Assembly (NCBI GenBank): GCA_036505275.1
Contig: DASXTS010000253.1
Coordinates: forward strand, 1-19,540
Source of the DNA: DASXTS01 sp036505275
Lineage (GTDB): Bacteria > Actinomycetota > Actinomycetes > Mycobacteriales > Pseudonocardiaceae
Direction of reading: 5' to 3'
Length of the DNA stretch: 19,540 bases
The position numbers were made by a program, and so were the translations under genes. Within the stretch, counting starts at the first letter, position 1, and the number at the start of each line of letters is the position of its first letter. Below are positions 1 through 7,342 of the stretch, piece by piece. The notes below the pieces were generated by a model. That model had not been told where the DNA came from, made no database searches, and saw nothing but the letters and a program-made list of their open reading frames with translations.

Positions 1-153
1 ATCGGCTACCTGGAACGCGCCGAGTACAGCCCGAGCCTCTACCTGGCGCTGCGCATCGCCGAGTACTTCGAGGTGCCGGTCGAGGTGGTTTTCTCCACCG
101 CGCCGTTCCCTCGCATTGGCAGCACCGTCGGCAGCACCGAGCAGTCGGCCTGA
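1..153 (+). CDS. XRE-family small HTH regulator, C-terminal end (partial)
   Basis: The window opens inside a reading frame that ends at TGA 151-153. The visible 50 residues contain the stretch IGYLERAEYSPSLYLALRIA followed by a segment ending VPVEVVFS. This is the typical last helices of short Cro/C1-type regulators, which bind DNA as dimers and are usually about 70 residues long. The N-terminal recognition helix is outside the window. A Ser/Gly/Thr-rich tail of about 16 residues follows the conserved part. The family assignment comes from pattern recognition of the C-terminal half only, and the target genes cannot be inferred. Confidence 0.75.
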   Translation: MGYLERAEYSPSLYLALRIAEYFEVPVEVVFSTAPFPRIGSTVGSTEQSA

Positions 154-167
154 GGACCTGGCGACCC

Positions 168-194
168 TTGACAAGACCTACAGCCAGCTAGCCT
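168..194 (+). promoter_or_regulatory. Candidate vegetative promoter for the helicase, possibly leaderless
   Basis: TTGACA at 168-173 is a perfect -35 hexamer. TAGCCT at 189-194 fits the actinobacterial -10 pattern TANNNT. The spacer is 15 bp, shorter than the usual 17. The -10 ends seven bases before the helicase ATG at 202 and no Shine-Dalgarno sequence is visible, which is the layout of a leaderless transcript. This is inferred from motifs only. Confidence 0.45.
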
Positions 195-201
195 CGGTGC
201 C

Positions 202-2712
202 ATGGCGTTGACGTTGACCGACCGGCTGCCGCCCGAGCCGGACCCCGACACGATCTTCGCCGCGTTCTCGGAGTGGGCCGCCGAACAGGGCCTGGAGCTC
301 TACCCCACCCAGGTCGATGCGCTGATCGAGGTGGTGTCCGGCTCGAACCTGATCCTCAGCACGCCGACCGGCTCCGGCAAGAGCCTGGTGGCCACCGGCG
401 CGCACTTCACCGCGCTCGCGCACGGGCGCCGCTCGTTCTACACCGCGCCGATCAAGGCGCTGGTCTCGGAGAAGTTCTTCGCGCTATGCGGCGTGTTCGG
501 CGCAGAACACGTCGGAATGATGACCGGCGACGCCGCGGTCAATGAGCACGCACCCATTGTGTGCTGCACCGCGGAGATCCTGGCCAACCTCGCGCTGCGG
601 GAGGGCCCCACGGCGGACGTCGGCCAGGTGGTGATGGACGAGTTCCACTTCTACGCCGAACCGGACCGGGGCTGGGCCTGGCAGGTGCCGCTGCTGGAGC
701 TGACCGACGCGCAGTTCGTGCTCATGTCGGCCACGCTCGGGGACGTGCGCCGCTTCGAGGAGGACCTCACCCGGCGCACCGGCCGGCCGACCGCCGTGGT
801 GTCCTCGGTGCAACGGCCCGTGCCGCTGGACTTCCAGTTCTCCGTGGACCCACTGCACGAGACCATCGAGAAGCTGCTCGCGGACGACCGCGCGCCGATC
901 TACGTGGTGCACTTCACCCAGGCCGAGGCGCTGGAGCGGGCGCAGGCGCTGACCAGTGTCAACGTCTGCACCCGAGCGGAGAAGGACGCCATCGCCGAGC
1001 TCATCGGCGGCTTCCGGTTCGCCGCCGGCTTCGGCAGGACGCTTTCCCGGCTGGTCCGGCACGGCATCGGGGTACACCACGCCGGCATGCTGCCGAAGTA
1101 CCGCCGGCTGGTGGAGCGGCTCGCCCAGGCCGGCCTGCTCAAGGTCATCTGCGGCACGGACACCCTCGGCGTCGGCATCAACGTGCCGATCCGCACGGTG
1201 CTGTTCACCGCGCTGAGCAAGTACGACGGGGTCAGGACGAGGCTGCTCAAGGCGCGGGAGTTCCATCAGATCGCCGGCCGGGCCGGCCGAGCCGGCTTCG
1301 ACACCCAGGGCACCGTGGTGGTGCAGGCGCCCGAGCACGTGATCGAGAACGAACGCGCACTGATCAGGGCCGGCGACCCCGCCAAGCGCCGCAAGGTGGT
1401 CCGCCGGCAACCACCGCCCGGCTTCGTCTCCTGGGGTAAGCCGACCTTCGAGCGGCTGGTCTCCTCCGCGCCCGAGTCGCTGACCTCCAGCTTCGCCGTC
1501 ACGCACTCGATGCTCCTCAACGTGATCGCCCGGCCGGGCGACGCCTTCACCGCCATGCGCAAGCTGCTCACCGACAACCACGAGGACCGGGCTGCCCAAC
1601 TGAGGCACATCCGGCGGGCAATCGCGATCTACCGGGCCCTGCTCGCCGCCGGCGTGGTCGAGCGGCTGCCGTCGCCGGACGAGCACGGCCGCACCGTGCG
1701 GCTCACCGTCGACCTGCAGCTGGACTTTGCGCTCAACCAGCCGCTGTCCCCGCTGGCGCTGGCCGCCATCGAGCTGCTCGATCGGTCGTCGCCCAGCTAC
1801 CACCTCGATGTGCTGGCCGTGATCGAGGCCACCCTGGAGAACCCGCGGCAGGTGCTCTCGGCGCAGCAGTTCCGAGCCCGCGGCGAGGCCGTCGAGCGGA
1901 TGAAGGCCGACGGCCTGGACTACGAGGAGCGGATGGCGCTGCTCGAGGACGTCACCTACCCGCAGCCACTGGCCGACCTGCTGGAGCACGCCTACGACGT
2001 GTACCGCCGCGGGCACCCATGGGTCGCCGACTACGAGCTCGCGCCCAAGTCGGTGGCCCGCGACCTGTACGAACGCGGCCTGACCTTCGCCGAGTACGTG
2101 TCCTTCTACGGCCTGGCCCGCTCCGAGGGCCTGGTGCTGCGCTACCTCGCTGACGCCTACAAGGCGCTGCGCCAGACCGTGCCCGAGGAGGCGCGTACCG
2201 AGGAGCTGACCGACCTCATCGAATGGCTCGGTGAGCTGGTCCGCCAGGTGGACTCCAGCCTGCTCGACGAGTGGGAGCGGCTCCGGTCGCCGGGCGACGA
2301 GCCGTGGCCTGCGGCGTCTCGGGTCGATGAGGCGCCACCCCCGGTCACCGGCAACCCCCGAGCCTTCACCGTCCTGGTCCGCAACGCCCTGTTCCGCCGG
2401 GTGGCCCTGGCCGCGCGCCGGCAGTGGGACCAGCTCGGCGAGCTGGACGCCTCGGACGGTTGGGACGACGCTGCCTGGGCGGCGGCGCTCGAGCCCTATT
2501 ACGACGAGCACGCCGAGATCGACACCGGCCCCGACGCCCGCGGCCCCGCCCTGCTCATCGTGGACCGGCGGCCCGACCGCTGGCTCGTCCGGCAGATCTT
2601 CGACGACCCGGCCGGCGACCACGACTGGGGCTTCAGCGCCGAGGTCGACCTCCCCGCCTCCGATGAGGCCGGCGCCGCCGTCATCCACATCACCGCCGTC
2701 GGTCAGCTCTGA
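202..2712 (+). CDS. Ski2-like DEAD/DEAH-box helicase with C-terminal DUF3516
   Basis: This is an 836-residue superfamily 2 helicase, presumably an ATP-dependent cytoplasmic RNA or DNA unwinding enzyme. The motifs are all present: motif I TPTGSGKS (54-61), motif II DEFH (146-149), motif III SAT (176-178), HHAGMLP (about 292-298) and motif VI QIAGRAGRAG (356-365). The region after about residue 400 matches the DUF3516 extension of actinobacterial Ski2-like helicases. The length is normal for the family and the frame is clean. ATG 202 has no clear Shine-Dalgarno sequence but sits seven bases after a TANNNT box, so a leaderless start is plausible. The stop codon directly abuts a truncated PfkB gene, suggesting a deletion breakpoint there. 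The family call is secure; the physiological substrate is unknown. Confidence 0.93.
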   Translation: MALTLTDRLPPEPDPDTIFAAFSEWAAEQGLELYPTQVDALIEVVSGSNLILSTPTGSGKSLVATGAHFTALAHGRRSFYTAPIKALVSEKFFALCGVFGAEHVGMMTGDAAVNEHAPIVCCTAEILANLALREGPTADVGQVVMDEFHFYAEPDRGWAWQVPLLELTDAQFVLMSATLGDVRRFEEDLTRRTGRPTAVVSSVQRPVPLDFQFSVDPLHETIEKLLADDRAPIYVVHFTQAEALERAQALTSVNVCTRAEKDAIAELIGGFRFAAGFGRTLSRLVRHGIGVHHAGMLPKYRRLVERLAQAGLLKVICGTDTLGVGINVPIRTVLFTALSKYDGVRTRLLKAREFHQIAGRAGRAGFDTQGTVVVQAPEHVIENERALIRAGDPAKRRKVVRRQPPPGFVSWGKPTFERLVSSAPESLTSSFAVTHSMLLNVIARPGDAFTAMRKLLTDNHEDRAAQLRHIRRAIAIYRALLAAGVVERLPSPDEHGRTVRLTVDLQLDFALNQPLSPLALAAIELLDRSSPSYHLDVLAVIEATLENPRQVLSAQQFRARGEAVERMKADGLDYEERMALLEDVTYPQPLADLLEHAYDVYRRGHPWVADYELAPKSVARDLYERGLTFAEYVSFYGLARSEGLVLRYLADAYKALRQTVPEEARTEELTDLIEWLGELVRQVDSSLLDEWERLRSPGDEPWPAASRVDEAPPPVTGNPRAFTVLVRNALFRRVALAARRQWDQLGELDASDGWDDAAWAAALEPYYDEHAEIDTGPDARGPALLIVDRRPDRWLVRQIFDDPAGDHDWGFSAEVDLPASDEAGAAVIHITAVGQL

Positions 2713-3054
2713 TCAAGCCGGCCATTGCAGTGGTGGACGACGAGCTGTACGCCGTACGCGTGCCGCGGCTGCATCCGGTGGACACGGCCGGCGGCGGAGA
2801 TTCCATGACGGCCGGCGTGGCCGCGACCCTCGCGCAGGGCGAGCCCCTCGAGACCGCGCTGCTCGTGGGCGGCGCCGCCGGTGTGCTGAACATCGCCAGG
2901 CACGGCCTCGGCACCGGCAACAAGGAGGCCGTTCGCGTGCTGGCCGAGCGGGTCGAGTTGCGGCCGATCGACGGCACCGACGAACCCGACGACACTGATC
3001 ACACCGATCACCCAGACGATCGACGACCCAGACGATCGACGACCAGACGAGTAG
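2712..3054 (+). pseudogene. PfkB-family sugar kinase, C-terminal fragment only
   Basis: The frame reading from 2712 encodes IKPAIAVVDDELYAVRVP and then DTAGGGDSMTAGVA, the PfkB signature 2 with its catalytic Asp. A C-terminal segment of a fructokinase-like kinase follows (AAGVLNIARHGLGTG, then VRVLAERVELRPI). About the first 200 residues of the expected roughly 300 are absent. Homology begins at the helicase stop codon, so the N-terminal two-thirds and its promoter were probably lost by deletion. The fragment cannot bind sugar and ATP as a normal kinase would. No stop now separates it from SurE: the frame runs through an Asp-rich linker into 3072. TAG 3052-3054, in the +1 frame, is probably the ancestral stop (see the tandem repeat). 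Confidence 0.75.
3011..3050 (+). repeat. 16-bp tandem repeat (2.5 copies) at the PfkB/SurE junction
   Basis: The unit CCCAGACGATCGACGA occurs at 3011-3026 and 3027-3042, followed by a half copy at 3043-3050. Because 16 is not a multiple of three, each copy gained or lost changes the frame linking the PfkB fragment to SurE. Removing one copy puts the PfkB frame onto TAG at 3052-3054, 17 bp before the SurE ATG. Confidence 0.95.
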
Positions 3055-3071
3055 CGACCGACGGGAAGATC

Positions 3072-3839
3072 ATGACTGATCTCTGCGCACTGGTGACCAA
3101 CGACGACGGCATCGAATCGCCCGGCCTGGCCGCCCTCGCGGGTTGCGCCATCGACCACGGACTCGAACCGGTGATTGCCGCGCCGGCCACCGAGTCCAGC
3201 GGTACCAGCGCCGGGCTGACGGCCGCGGAGGATCACCGGCAGATCGCCACCCATCGCACGACCCTGCCGGCGCTCGAGGACGTGCCGACCTACGCGGTGG
3301 CCGCACACCCCGGCCTGATCGCCTTCACCGCGGCCCGTGGCGGCTTCGGCCAGAAGCCCGACCTGTTGCTCTCCGGCATCAACCGCGGCGCGAACGTCGG
3401 GCGGGCCGTGCTGCACTCCGGCACCGTCGGCGCCGCGCTCACCGCCAGCATCAACGGCCTGCGCGCCATGGCCGTCTCGCTGGACGTCGGTCTGGCCACG
3501 GACATCGAGTACCACTGGGAGTCCGCCGCCGAGGTGGCCGGCCGCGCCCTCGACCTGCTGCTGGACCTCGAGCCAGGCACCGTACTCAACGTCAACGTGC
3601 CCAATGTCCCGCCGGACCAGCTCCGCCCGCTGCGCCGGGCCACCCTGGCGACCTTCGGTACTGTGCAGAGCCAGGTCCAGCGGTTGGACGACGGTAGCCT
3701 GGAGATCTTCTCCGTGCACGTCGACGACGAGCCGGAACCGGGCACCGATGCCGCTCTGCTCGCGGCCGGCCACCCGACCATCACCCCGCTGCGCTCGGTC
3801 GACGAGGACCCCACCGTCAAGCTGCCCGACCTGGACTGA
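3072..3839 (+). CDS. surE: 5'/3'-nucleotidase SurE
   Basis: SurE is a metal-dependent phosphatase that removes phosphate from nucleoside 5'- or 3'-monophosphates in the cytoplasm. From ATG 3072 the protein has 255 residues, the normal family length. It shows the metal-binding N-terminus TNDDGIESPG (9-18), with the Asp-Asp pair at 11-12, the SSGTS loop (42-46), and SGINRGANVG at 101-110 followed by HSGTVGAA (115-122). I chose this start because homology begins there and GGGAAG lies just upstream. A GTG at 2730 is in the same frame and would add 114 residues from the PfkB remnant and an Asp-rich linker. In related actinomycetes I would expect pfkB and surE to be separate neighbours, so the fused frame looks secondary. 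Confidence 0.9.
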   Translation: MTDLCALVTNDDGIESPGLAALAGCAIDHGLEPVIAAPATESSGTSAGLTAAEDHRQIATHRTTLPALEDVPTYAVAAHPGLIAFTAARGGFGQKPDLLLSGINRGANVGRAVLHSGTVGAALTASINGLRAMAVSLDVGLATDIEYHWESAAEVAGRALDLLLDLEPGTVLNVNVPNVPPDQLRPLRRATLATFGTVQSQVQRLDDGSLEIFSVHVDDEPEPGTDAALLAAGHPTITPLRSVDEDPTVKLPDLD

Positions 3840-4003
3840 ACGGCGACGCCACCGGGGCTGCTGCGTGCCGGTGCCGGTGTGCCGGAGTTGCCCGAGCGGA
3901 CCAACCGGCGGGCCAGCTCGAGGCCGCCGCTGGATCAGCTGAGGTGGTCGTCGAGGTAGATCCCGAGCAGGTCGGGGTGGGCATCCTTGGTCGTGAGGGT
4001 CAC
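3840..4003 (-). pseudogene. Remnant of a small actinobacterial family with a YLxDHL motif
   Basis: Reading the minus strand from GTG 4001-4003 gives VTLTTKDAHPDLLGIYLDDH and then LS, a TGA, and SSGGLELARRLVR in the same frame. The joined reading resembles the N-terminus of a short actinobacterial protein family of unknown function that starts with a 'LxxYLNDHLAG-x-GGxELARR' segment. I recognise this from memory, not from a search. The in-frame TGA lies at about 3936. Recognisable similarity fades near 3865, just beyond the convergent surE stop, so most of the roughly 160-residue gene is missing. It cannot encode a functional family member. Confidence 0.55.
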
Positions 4004-4071
4004 ATTGGCCGGATGCCCTTGCCGCGGCCGGTCAACCCGCTGCTCTTCGGGTGATGCTCGGGTCGTGCCAT

Positions 4072-4096
4072 GTTCACGGGCCGTACCACCGGGTAG
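4072..4096 (+). promoter_or_regulatory. SigB/SigF-type promoter candidate for the epimerase gene
   Basis: GTTC at 4072-4075 and GGGTA at 4091-4095 are separated by exactly 15 bp. This is close to the GTTT-N14-16-GGGTA consensus known for actinobacterial SigB/SigF-group promoters. The start codon at 4107 would be only a few bases downstream of transcription initiation. A member of this sigma group is encoded at 10549. Confidence 0.45.
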
Positions 4097-4106
4097 CACA
4101 GTACCC

Positions 4107-5162
4107 ATGACACTTGATCGGGTGGTGGTCGTCGGCGCCAGCGGCAACATCGGGACCAGCGTCCTCGAGGCGCTGGCCGCGGACCCCGAGGTGGGTTCGA
4201 TCGTCGGGGTGGCCCGCCGGCAGCCGTCGTTGACCATGCCAAAAACCCGATGGCACACCGCCGACGTGTCCACCGACGACCTCAGCGAGGTGGTCCGCGG
4301 CGCCGACGTGGTGATCCACCTTGCATGGCTGTTCCAGCCGACGCACAGCCCGCTCACCACCTGGCGGGCCAACGTGCTCGGCAGCCTGCGGGTGTTCGAT
4401 GCGGTTGCGGCCGCCGGCGTGCCGGCGCTGGTGTACTCCTCCTCGGTCGGCGCCTACTCCCCCGGCCCCAAGGACCGCGGGGTGGACGAGAGCTGGCCGA
4501 CGCACGGCTGGCCGGAGGCCGCGTACACCAGAGAGAAGGCCTACCTCGAACGCGTCCTGGACGCCTTCGAGCCGGCCAACCCCGGCGTGCGGCTGGTGCG
4601 GATCCGGCCGGGGTTCGTGTTCAAGCGCGAGTCGGCCAGCGAGCAGCGGCGGCTCTTCGCCGGGCCGCTGCTGCCGACCCGGCTGGTCCGCCCCGGCGCC
4701 GTGCCGGTGATCCCCGACCTGCCTGGGCTGCGCTTCCAGGCGCTGCATTCCACCGACGCCGCCGAGGCCTTCCGGCTGGCCACGGTGCGCCCGGTGTCCG
4801 GCGCCTTCAACATCGCGGCCGACCCGGTGGTCGATGCAGCGCTGCTCGCCGACTGCCTGAACGCCCGGGTGGTGTCGATGCCAGCCGCGCCGGTGCGCGC
4901 GGTGCTGTCGGCGGCCTGGCGGCTGCACCTGGTGCCGGCCACGCCGGGACTCTTCGACGCGGTGCTCCGGCTGCCGATCATGGACACTGCGCGGGCCCGC
5001 GGCGAGCTCGGCTGGACGCCGCGGCACAGTTCGCGCGAGGCGATCGCCGAGTTCCTCCGCGGCCTGCGCGAGGGCGCCGGCATGGCCACCCCGCCGCTGG
5101 CCGCACGGGCACCCGGCGGCCGGCTGCGCCAGGTGGCGACCCGCATCGGGCACCGCCGGTGA
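4107..5162 (+). CDS. NAD(P)-dependent epimerase/dehydratase (extended SDR family)
   Basis: The 351-residue product has an N-terminal Rossmann fold with GASGNIG at 10-16. It also has the YSSSVGAY segment at 110-117 supplying the catalytic Ser, and the catalytic YTREK (Y140, K144). A C-terminal substrate domain ends in the ARGELGWTPRHSSREAIAEF segment usual for nucleotide-sugar epimerase-like proteins. It is probably a cytoplasmic NAD(P)-dependent sugar-nucleotide or carbonyl-modifying enzyme, but the substrate cannot be read from sequence. ATG 4107 was chosen because the Rossmann strand begins immediately after it; an upstream in-frame GTG at 3987 would add non-homologous residues. No SD is visible and a GTTC-N15-GGGTA promoter candidate ends 11 bases upstream, so expression may be stress-linked and nearly leaderless. 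Confidence 0.88.
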   Translation: MTLDRVVVVGASGNIGTSVLEALAADPEVGSIVGVARRQPSLTMPKTRWHTADVSTDDLSEVVRGADVVIHLAWLFQPTHSPLTTWRANVLGSLRVFDAVAAAGVPALVYSSSVGAYSPGPKDRGVDESWPTHGWPEAAYTREKAYLERVLDAFEPANPGVRLVRIRPGFVFKRESASEQRRLFAGPLLPTRLVRPGAVPVIPDLPGLRFQALHSTDAAEAFRLATVRPVSGAFNIAADPVVDAALLADCLNARVVSMPAAPVRAVLSAAWRLHLVPATPGLFDAVLRLPIMDTARARGELGWTPRHSSREAIAEFLRGLREGAGMATPPLAARAPGGRLRQVATRIGHRR

Positions 5163-5250
5163 TCGGTTTCGCCCGCGTCGGCCGGTGGTAGTCCTCGCTG
5201 CGACGAGCCGTGCCGGCAGCCAGCGCGTGAACGCGGCAGGAGGCAGCCCG

Positions 5251-5466
5251 ATGACCAGTCAGGAGCGCGACCCGAGGACCGCGTGGGAGGCCGCGGACCA
5301 GCCGGACTCCGAGCCGGACTTCGCCGAGGAGCACGACCGGCCCAGCTACGCCGACGAGCCGGCCGGCCGGCCGGGCATGGAGCCCGACGAGGCCACTCCG
5401 TCCGACCGCGTCGGTGCCGGCGGTCTCGACCCGGGGGCCCCGATCGAGAAGACACCCTTCGAGTAG
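5251..5466 (+). CDS. Small acidic hypothetical protein (71 aa)
   Basis: From ATG 5251, preceded by a strong AGGAGG at about 5238-5243, the frame encodes 71 residues very rich in Asp, Glu, Pro and Ala. It begins MTSQERDPRTAWEAADQPDS and ends GAPIEKTPFE. There are no Cys residues, no predicted membrane segment and no signal peptide, and the composition suggests an intrinsically disordered protein. It resembles short acidic conserved hypotheticals common in actinomycetes, but I assign no function. It follows the epimerase by 88 bp on the same strand and ends seven bases before the convergent YbdK-type gene. A start at 5185 is possible but lacks an SD. Confidence 0.7.
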   Translation: MTSQERDPRTAWEAADQPDSEPDFAEEHDRPSYADEPAGRPGMEPDEATPSDRVGAGGLDPGAPIEKTPFE

Positions 5467-5473
5467 CGCCAGT

Positions 5474-6559
5474 TCACGACGTGGTTCGCCCGATCGCCGC
5501 ATCCACCACTGCGCGGACGTCACCGGTGCGGCGGTGGTCCGCGCGCTGCAGATCGGCGCCGCAGCCGCGCGATCGCAGCCTGCCGAGCAGGGTGTCGAGG
5601 ATGCCGTCGTCGCCGTGGTCGACCAGCGCCGGCCGCACATGCGCGTGCAGCCGGTCGAGCATGGCCCAGCCCGACGACGGGTCACCGCTGATCGGGTCGA
5701 CGCAGCGGCCGGCGAGGCCACCACGGGCGGCCTGCCAGCACGCGGCCCGCAGCAGCTCCGAGCCGACGGTCGGCGCGGGGCGGCCGGCCTCGAGGTCGCG
5801 CAGCGCGAGCGTCACCAGGCCGCGGACGAGGCCGGCCAGGAGCACGGCGTCGTCCACGGTGGTCGCCACGTCGGCTATCCGCACCTCGACCGTCGGCGCG
5901 TGGGCGGACGGGCGGACGAACCAGTAGATCATCCCCTGGTCCATGATCACGCCGCCGCGGATCAGCTCGGCCACCAGTTGCCGGTAATGCCGCTCGGACT
6001 CGAAGTAGGGCGGCGGCCCGGCCAGCGGCCAGCGCGACCAGAGCAGCGACCGCCAGCTCGCGTAACCGGTCTCGGCCCCGTCGAAGAACGGCGAGTTTGC
6101 GGTCACGGTGGTGAGCGCCGGCAGCCACGGCCGCAGGAAGTTGCTGACCTGCACCGCCGTGCCAATGGGTACCGCCACGTGCACGTGACAGCCGCACAGC
6201 CCGGTTCGGGTGGTCAGCGCGCCGTACCGCCGGCCCATCTCCCGGTAGCGCGGCGTGTCGCTGGTCCGCGCCGGCGGGTCACCAAGCGGCGGCACCCCTG
6301 TGGCCAGCAGCCGGGCGCCCGCCGCCACGGCGGCGTCCGCCAGCCGCCGCCGGCCGCGGGCCAGCTGCTCACGCAGCCCGCGCAGGTCCGCGCACACCCC
6401 GGTGGCGGTCTCGACCTGGGCCGGCGAGAGCTCGAGCTGGAAATCCAGATCGGCGTCGTGGACGGTGTCCGGGATCCCGGCGCCCGCCGGCACGGGTTCG
6501 CGGGTCAGCGGATCGACCGTCAGGAACTCTTCCTCGACTCCCAGGGTCGGGACGGCCAC
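5474..6559 (-). CDS. YbdK-type carboxylate-amine ligase (glutamate-cysteine ligase GCS2 family)
   Basis: This 361-residue protein belongs to the GCS2/YbdK family, ATP-grasp-like enzymes that join a carboxylate (typically glutamate) to an amine such as cysteine. GVEEEF at 7-12 is the diagnostic N-terminal strand carrying metal-binding Glu residues. LCGCHVHV (121-128) is the second metal/ATP site. Its length is near the family norm and the frame is intact. It starts with GTG at 6557-6559, six bases after the ChaB-like gene stop, so the two are probably cotranscribed. True gamma-glutamylcysteine synthesis is uncertain, since many actinobacterial YbdK proteins have weak or unknown activity. The C-terminal 30 residues look Arg-rich and less conserved. 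Confidence 0.88.
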   Translation of the reverse strand: MAVPTLGVEEEFLTVDPLTREPVPAGAGIPDTVHDADLDFQLELSPAQVETATGVCADLRGLREQLARGRRRLADAAVAAGARLLATGVPPLGDPPARTSDTPRYREMGRRYGALTTRTGLCGCHVHVAVPIGTAVQVSNFLRPWLPALTTVTANSPFFDGAETGYASWRSLLWSRWPLAGPPPYFESERHYRQLVAELIRGGVIMDQGMIYWFVRPSAHAPTVEVRIADVATTVDDAVLLAGLVRGLVTLALRDLEAGRPAPTVGSELLRAACWQAARGGLAGRCVDPISGDPSSGWAMLDRLHAHVRPALVDHGDDGILDTLLGRLRSRGCGADLQRADHRRTGDVRAVVDAAIGRTTS

Positions 6560-6565
6560 CGGGTG

Positions 6566-6895
6566 CTAACGACCTTCGCGAGTCTTGGGCGTATCCCGGT
6601 CACTTGCCCTGCGCAGCGCCTGCACCAGCTCCTGACTAATCATCTTGGAGCTGCCGTGCACGCCGAGGCGTCTGGCCTGCTCGTACAGCTGCTTGCTGGC
6701 GTTGGCGTCCACCCCGCCGGCGGTCCGGTCCCCCACCTTCTCGTGGGTGTGCTTCAGCGCGGAGAACGCGGTGCGGTGCGACCGCTCGCCCTCCCCGTAC
6801 GTCTCGACCGCGGCGTCGTGGGCCTTCGACCAGGTGCGCTGGGACTTCTTGCCGGACCGGCGCAGCGTGCTCGGCAGCTCCTTCTCAGCCGGCAT
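6566..6895 (-). CDS. ChaB-family protein with Rho-N/SAP-like C-terminus
   Basis: The 109-residue product starts MPAEKELPSTLRRSGKKSQR and continues through WSKAHDAAVETYGEGERSHRTAFSALKHTHEKVGD, the ChaB domain (about 1-57). The remainder, around SKQLYEQARRLGVHGSSKM and LVQALRRAS (68-98), resembles a Rho-N/SAP-type small helical nucleic-acid-binding module found fused to ChaB in actinomycetes. ChaB was first named as a regulator of cation transport, but in actinomycetes its role is not established. ATG 6895 is preceded by GGAGGTGATC, an almost perfect anti-SD match with five bases to the ATG. A longer in-frame start at 7057 would read through the hairpin leader and lacks homology. It heads the operon with the ligase. 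Confidence 0.85.
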   Translation of the reverse strand: MPAEKELPSTLRRSGKKSQRTWSKAHDAAVETYGEGERSHRTAFSALKHTHEKVGDRTAGGVDANASKQLYEQARRLGVHGSSKMISQELVQALRRASDRDTPKTREGR

Positions 6896-6916
6896 GAGGA
6901 TCACCTCCGGCCTTGA

Positions 6917-6951
6917 GGTACCCCGTGTAGCTGCAGCGCACACGGGGTACC
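6917..6951. promoter_or_regulatory. Perfect 12-bp inverted repeat in the ChaB leader
   Basis: GGTACCCCGTGT (6917-6928) and ACACGGGGTACC (6940-6951) are perfect reverse complements separated by 11 bp. On the minus strand the repeat sits about ten bases upstream of the strong SD of the ChaB-like gene. It could be a dimeric-repressor operator or an RNA hairpin in the 5' leader controlling the ChaB/YbdK operon. There is no U-tract, so a simple terminator is unlikely. Its other side faces the remnant CBS gene. Confidence 0.75.
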
Positions 6952-6970
6952 CGGGCTCGTACGACAAGTA

Positions 6971-7311
6971 AGGTCCAGCGACTCGGTGCGCGAGGCCGCC
7001 TCGCAGATGGTTCAGCTCGAGGTGGGGGCTCAACGGCATGCTGACCGACCGCGACATCGTGGTGAAGGTGGCAAGGACCCGCAGGGGGTGCAGGCCGGTG
7101 ACCTGGCCCAGGGTGAGGCCGTGACGATCGGCGCCGACGACGCCGAGGAAATCCTCCGGACCATGAGCCGGTACAAGGTCCGCCGGTGCCAGTGATCGAC
7201 GGGCACGACCTGGTGGGCATCATGGCCCTCTCCGACATGGCCCTCGCCGACGTGGCGAAGGCGGTTCCGGACCGGGCGTCTGGTGACGTGATGGAGGCAG
7301 TCTCCAGCTGA
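6971..7311 (+). pseudogene. CBS-domain protein, frameshifted and internally deleted
   Basis: Three frames together reconstruct a CBS pair, a module that usually senses adenosyl ligands. Frame one (from about 6971) gives SSDSVREAASQMVQLEVGA. Frame two (7032-7070) gives NGMLTDRDIVVKV. Frame one resumes at 7070 with GKDPQGVQAGDLAQGEAVTI and continues to MSRYKVRR. Frame three (7189-7311) gives PVIDGHDLVGIMALSDMALA and ends PDRASGDVMEAVSS before TGA. The jump after VGA lacks roughly eight codons. The jump after KVRR looks like a single lost base, since CTGCCA is expected where TGCCA is present. The N-terminus (the usual MxARDLM start) is also missing. Such proteins are often linked to stress or dormancy in actinomycetes. 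The remaining gene is clearly non-functional. Confidence 0.85.
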
Positions 7312-7342
7312 GCCACCCGCCGTGGTCAAACCAGGAGAACAT

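Noticed and set aside
484..2688. 734-codon open frame antisense to the helicase
   Set aside because: It is a high-GC shadow of the real helicase, rich in Gly/Arg/Val/His without any recognisable domain or start signal.
2730..3839. A genuine bifunctional PfkB-SurE enzyme of 369 residues
   Set aside because: Only the C-terminal third of the kinase is present and the linker is a non-triplet tandem repeat, so a functional kinase domain is not possible.
5414..6916. 500-codon plus-strand frame opposite the YbdK/ChaB genes
   Set aside because: The minus-strand proteins have clear GVEEEF, CGCHVHV and ChaB signatures; the plus frame has low-complexity composition and no homology.
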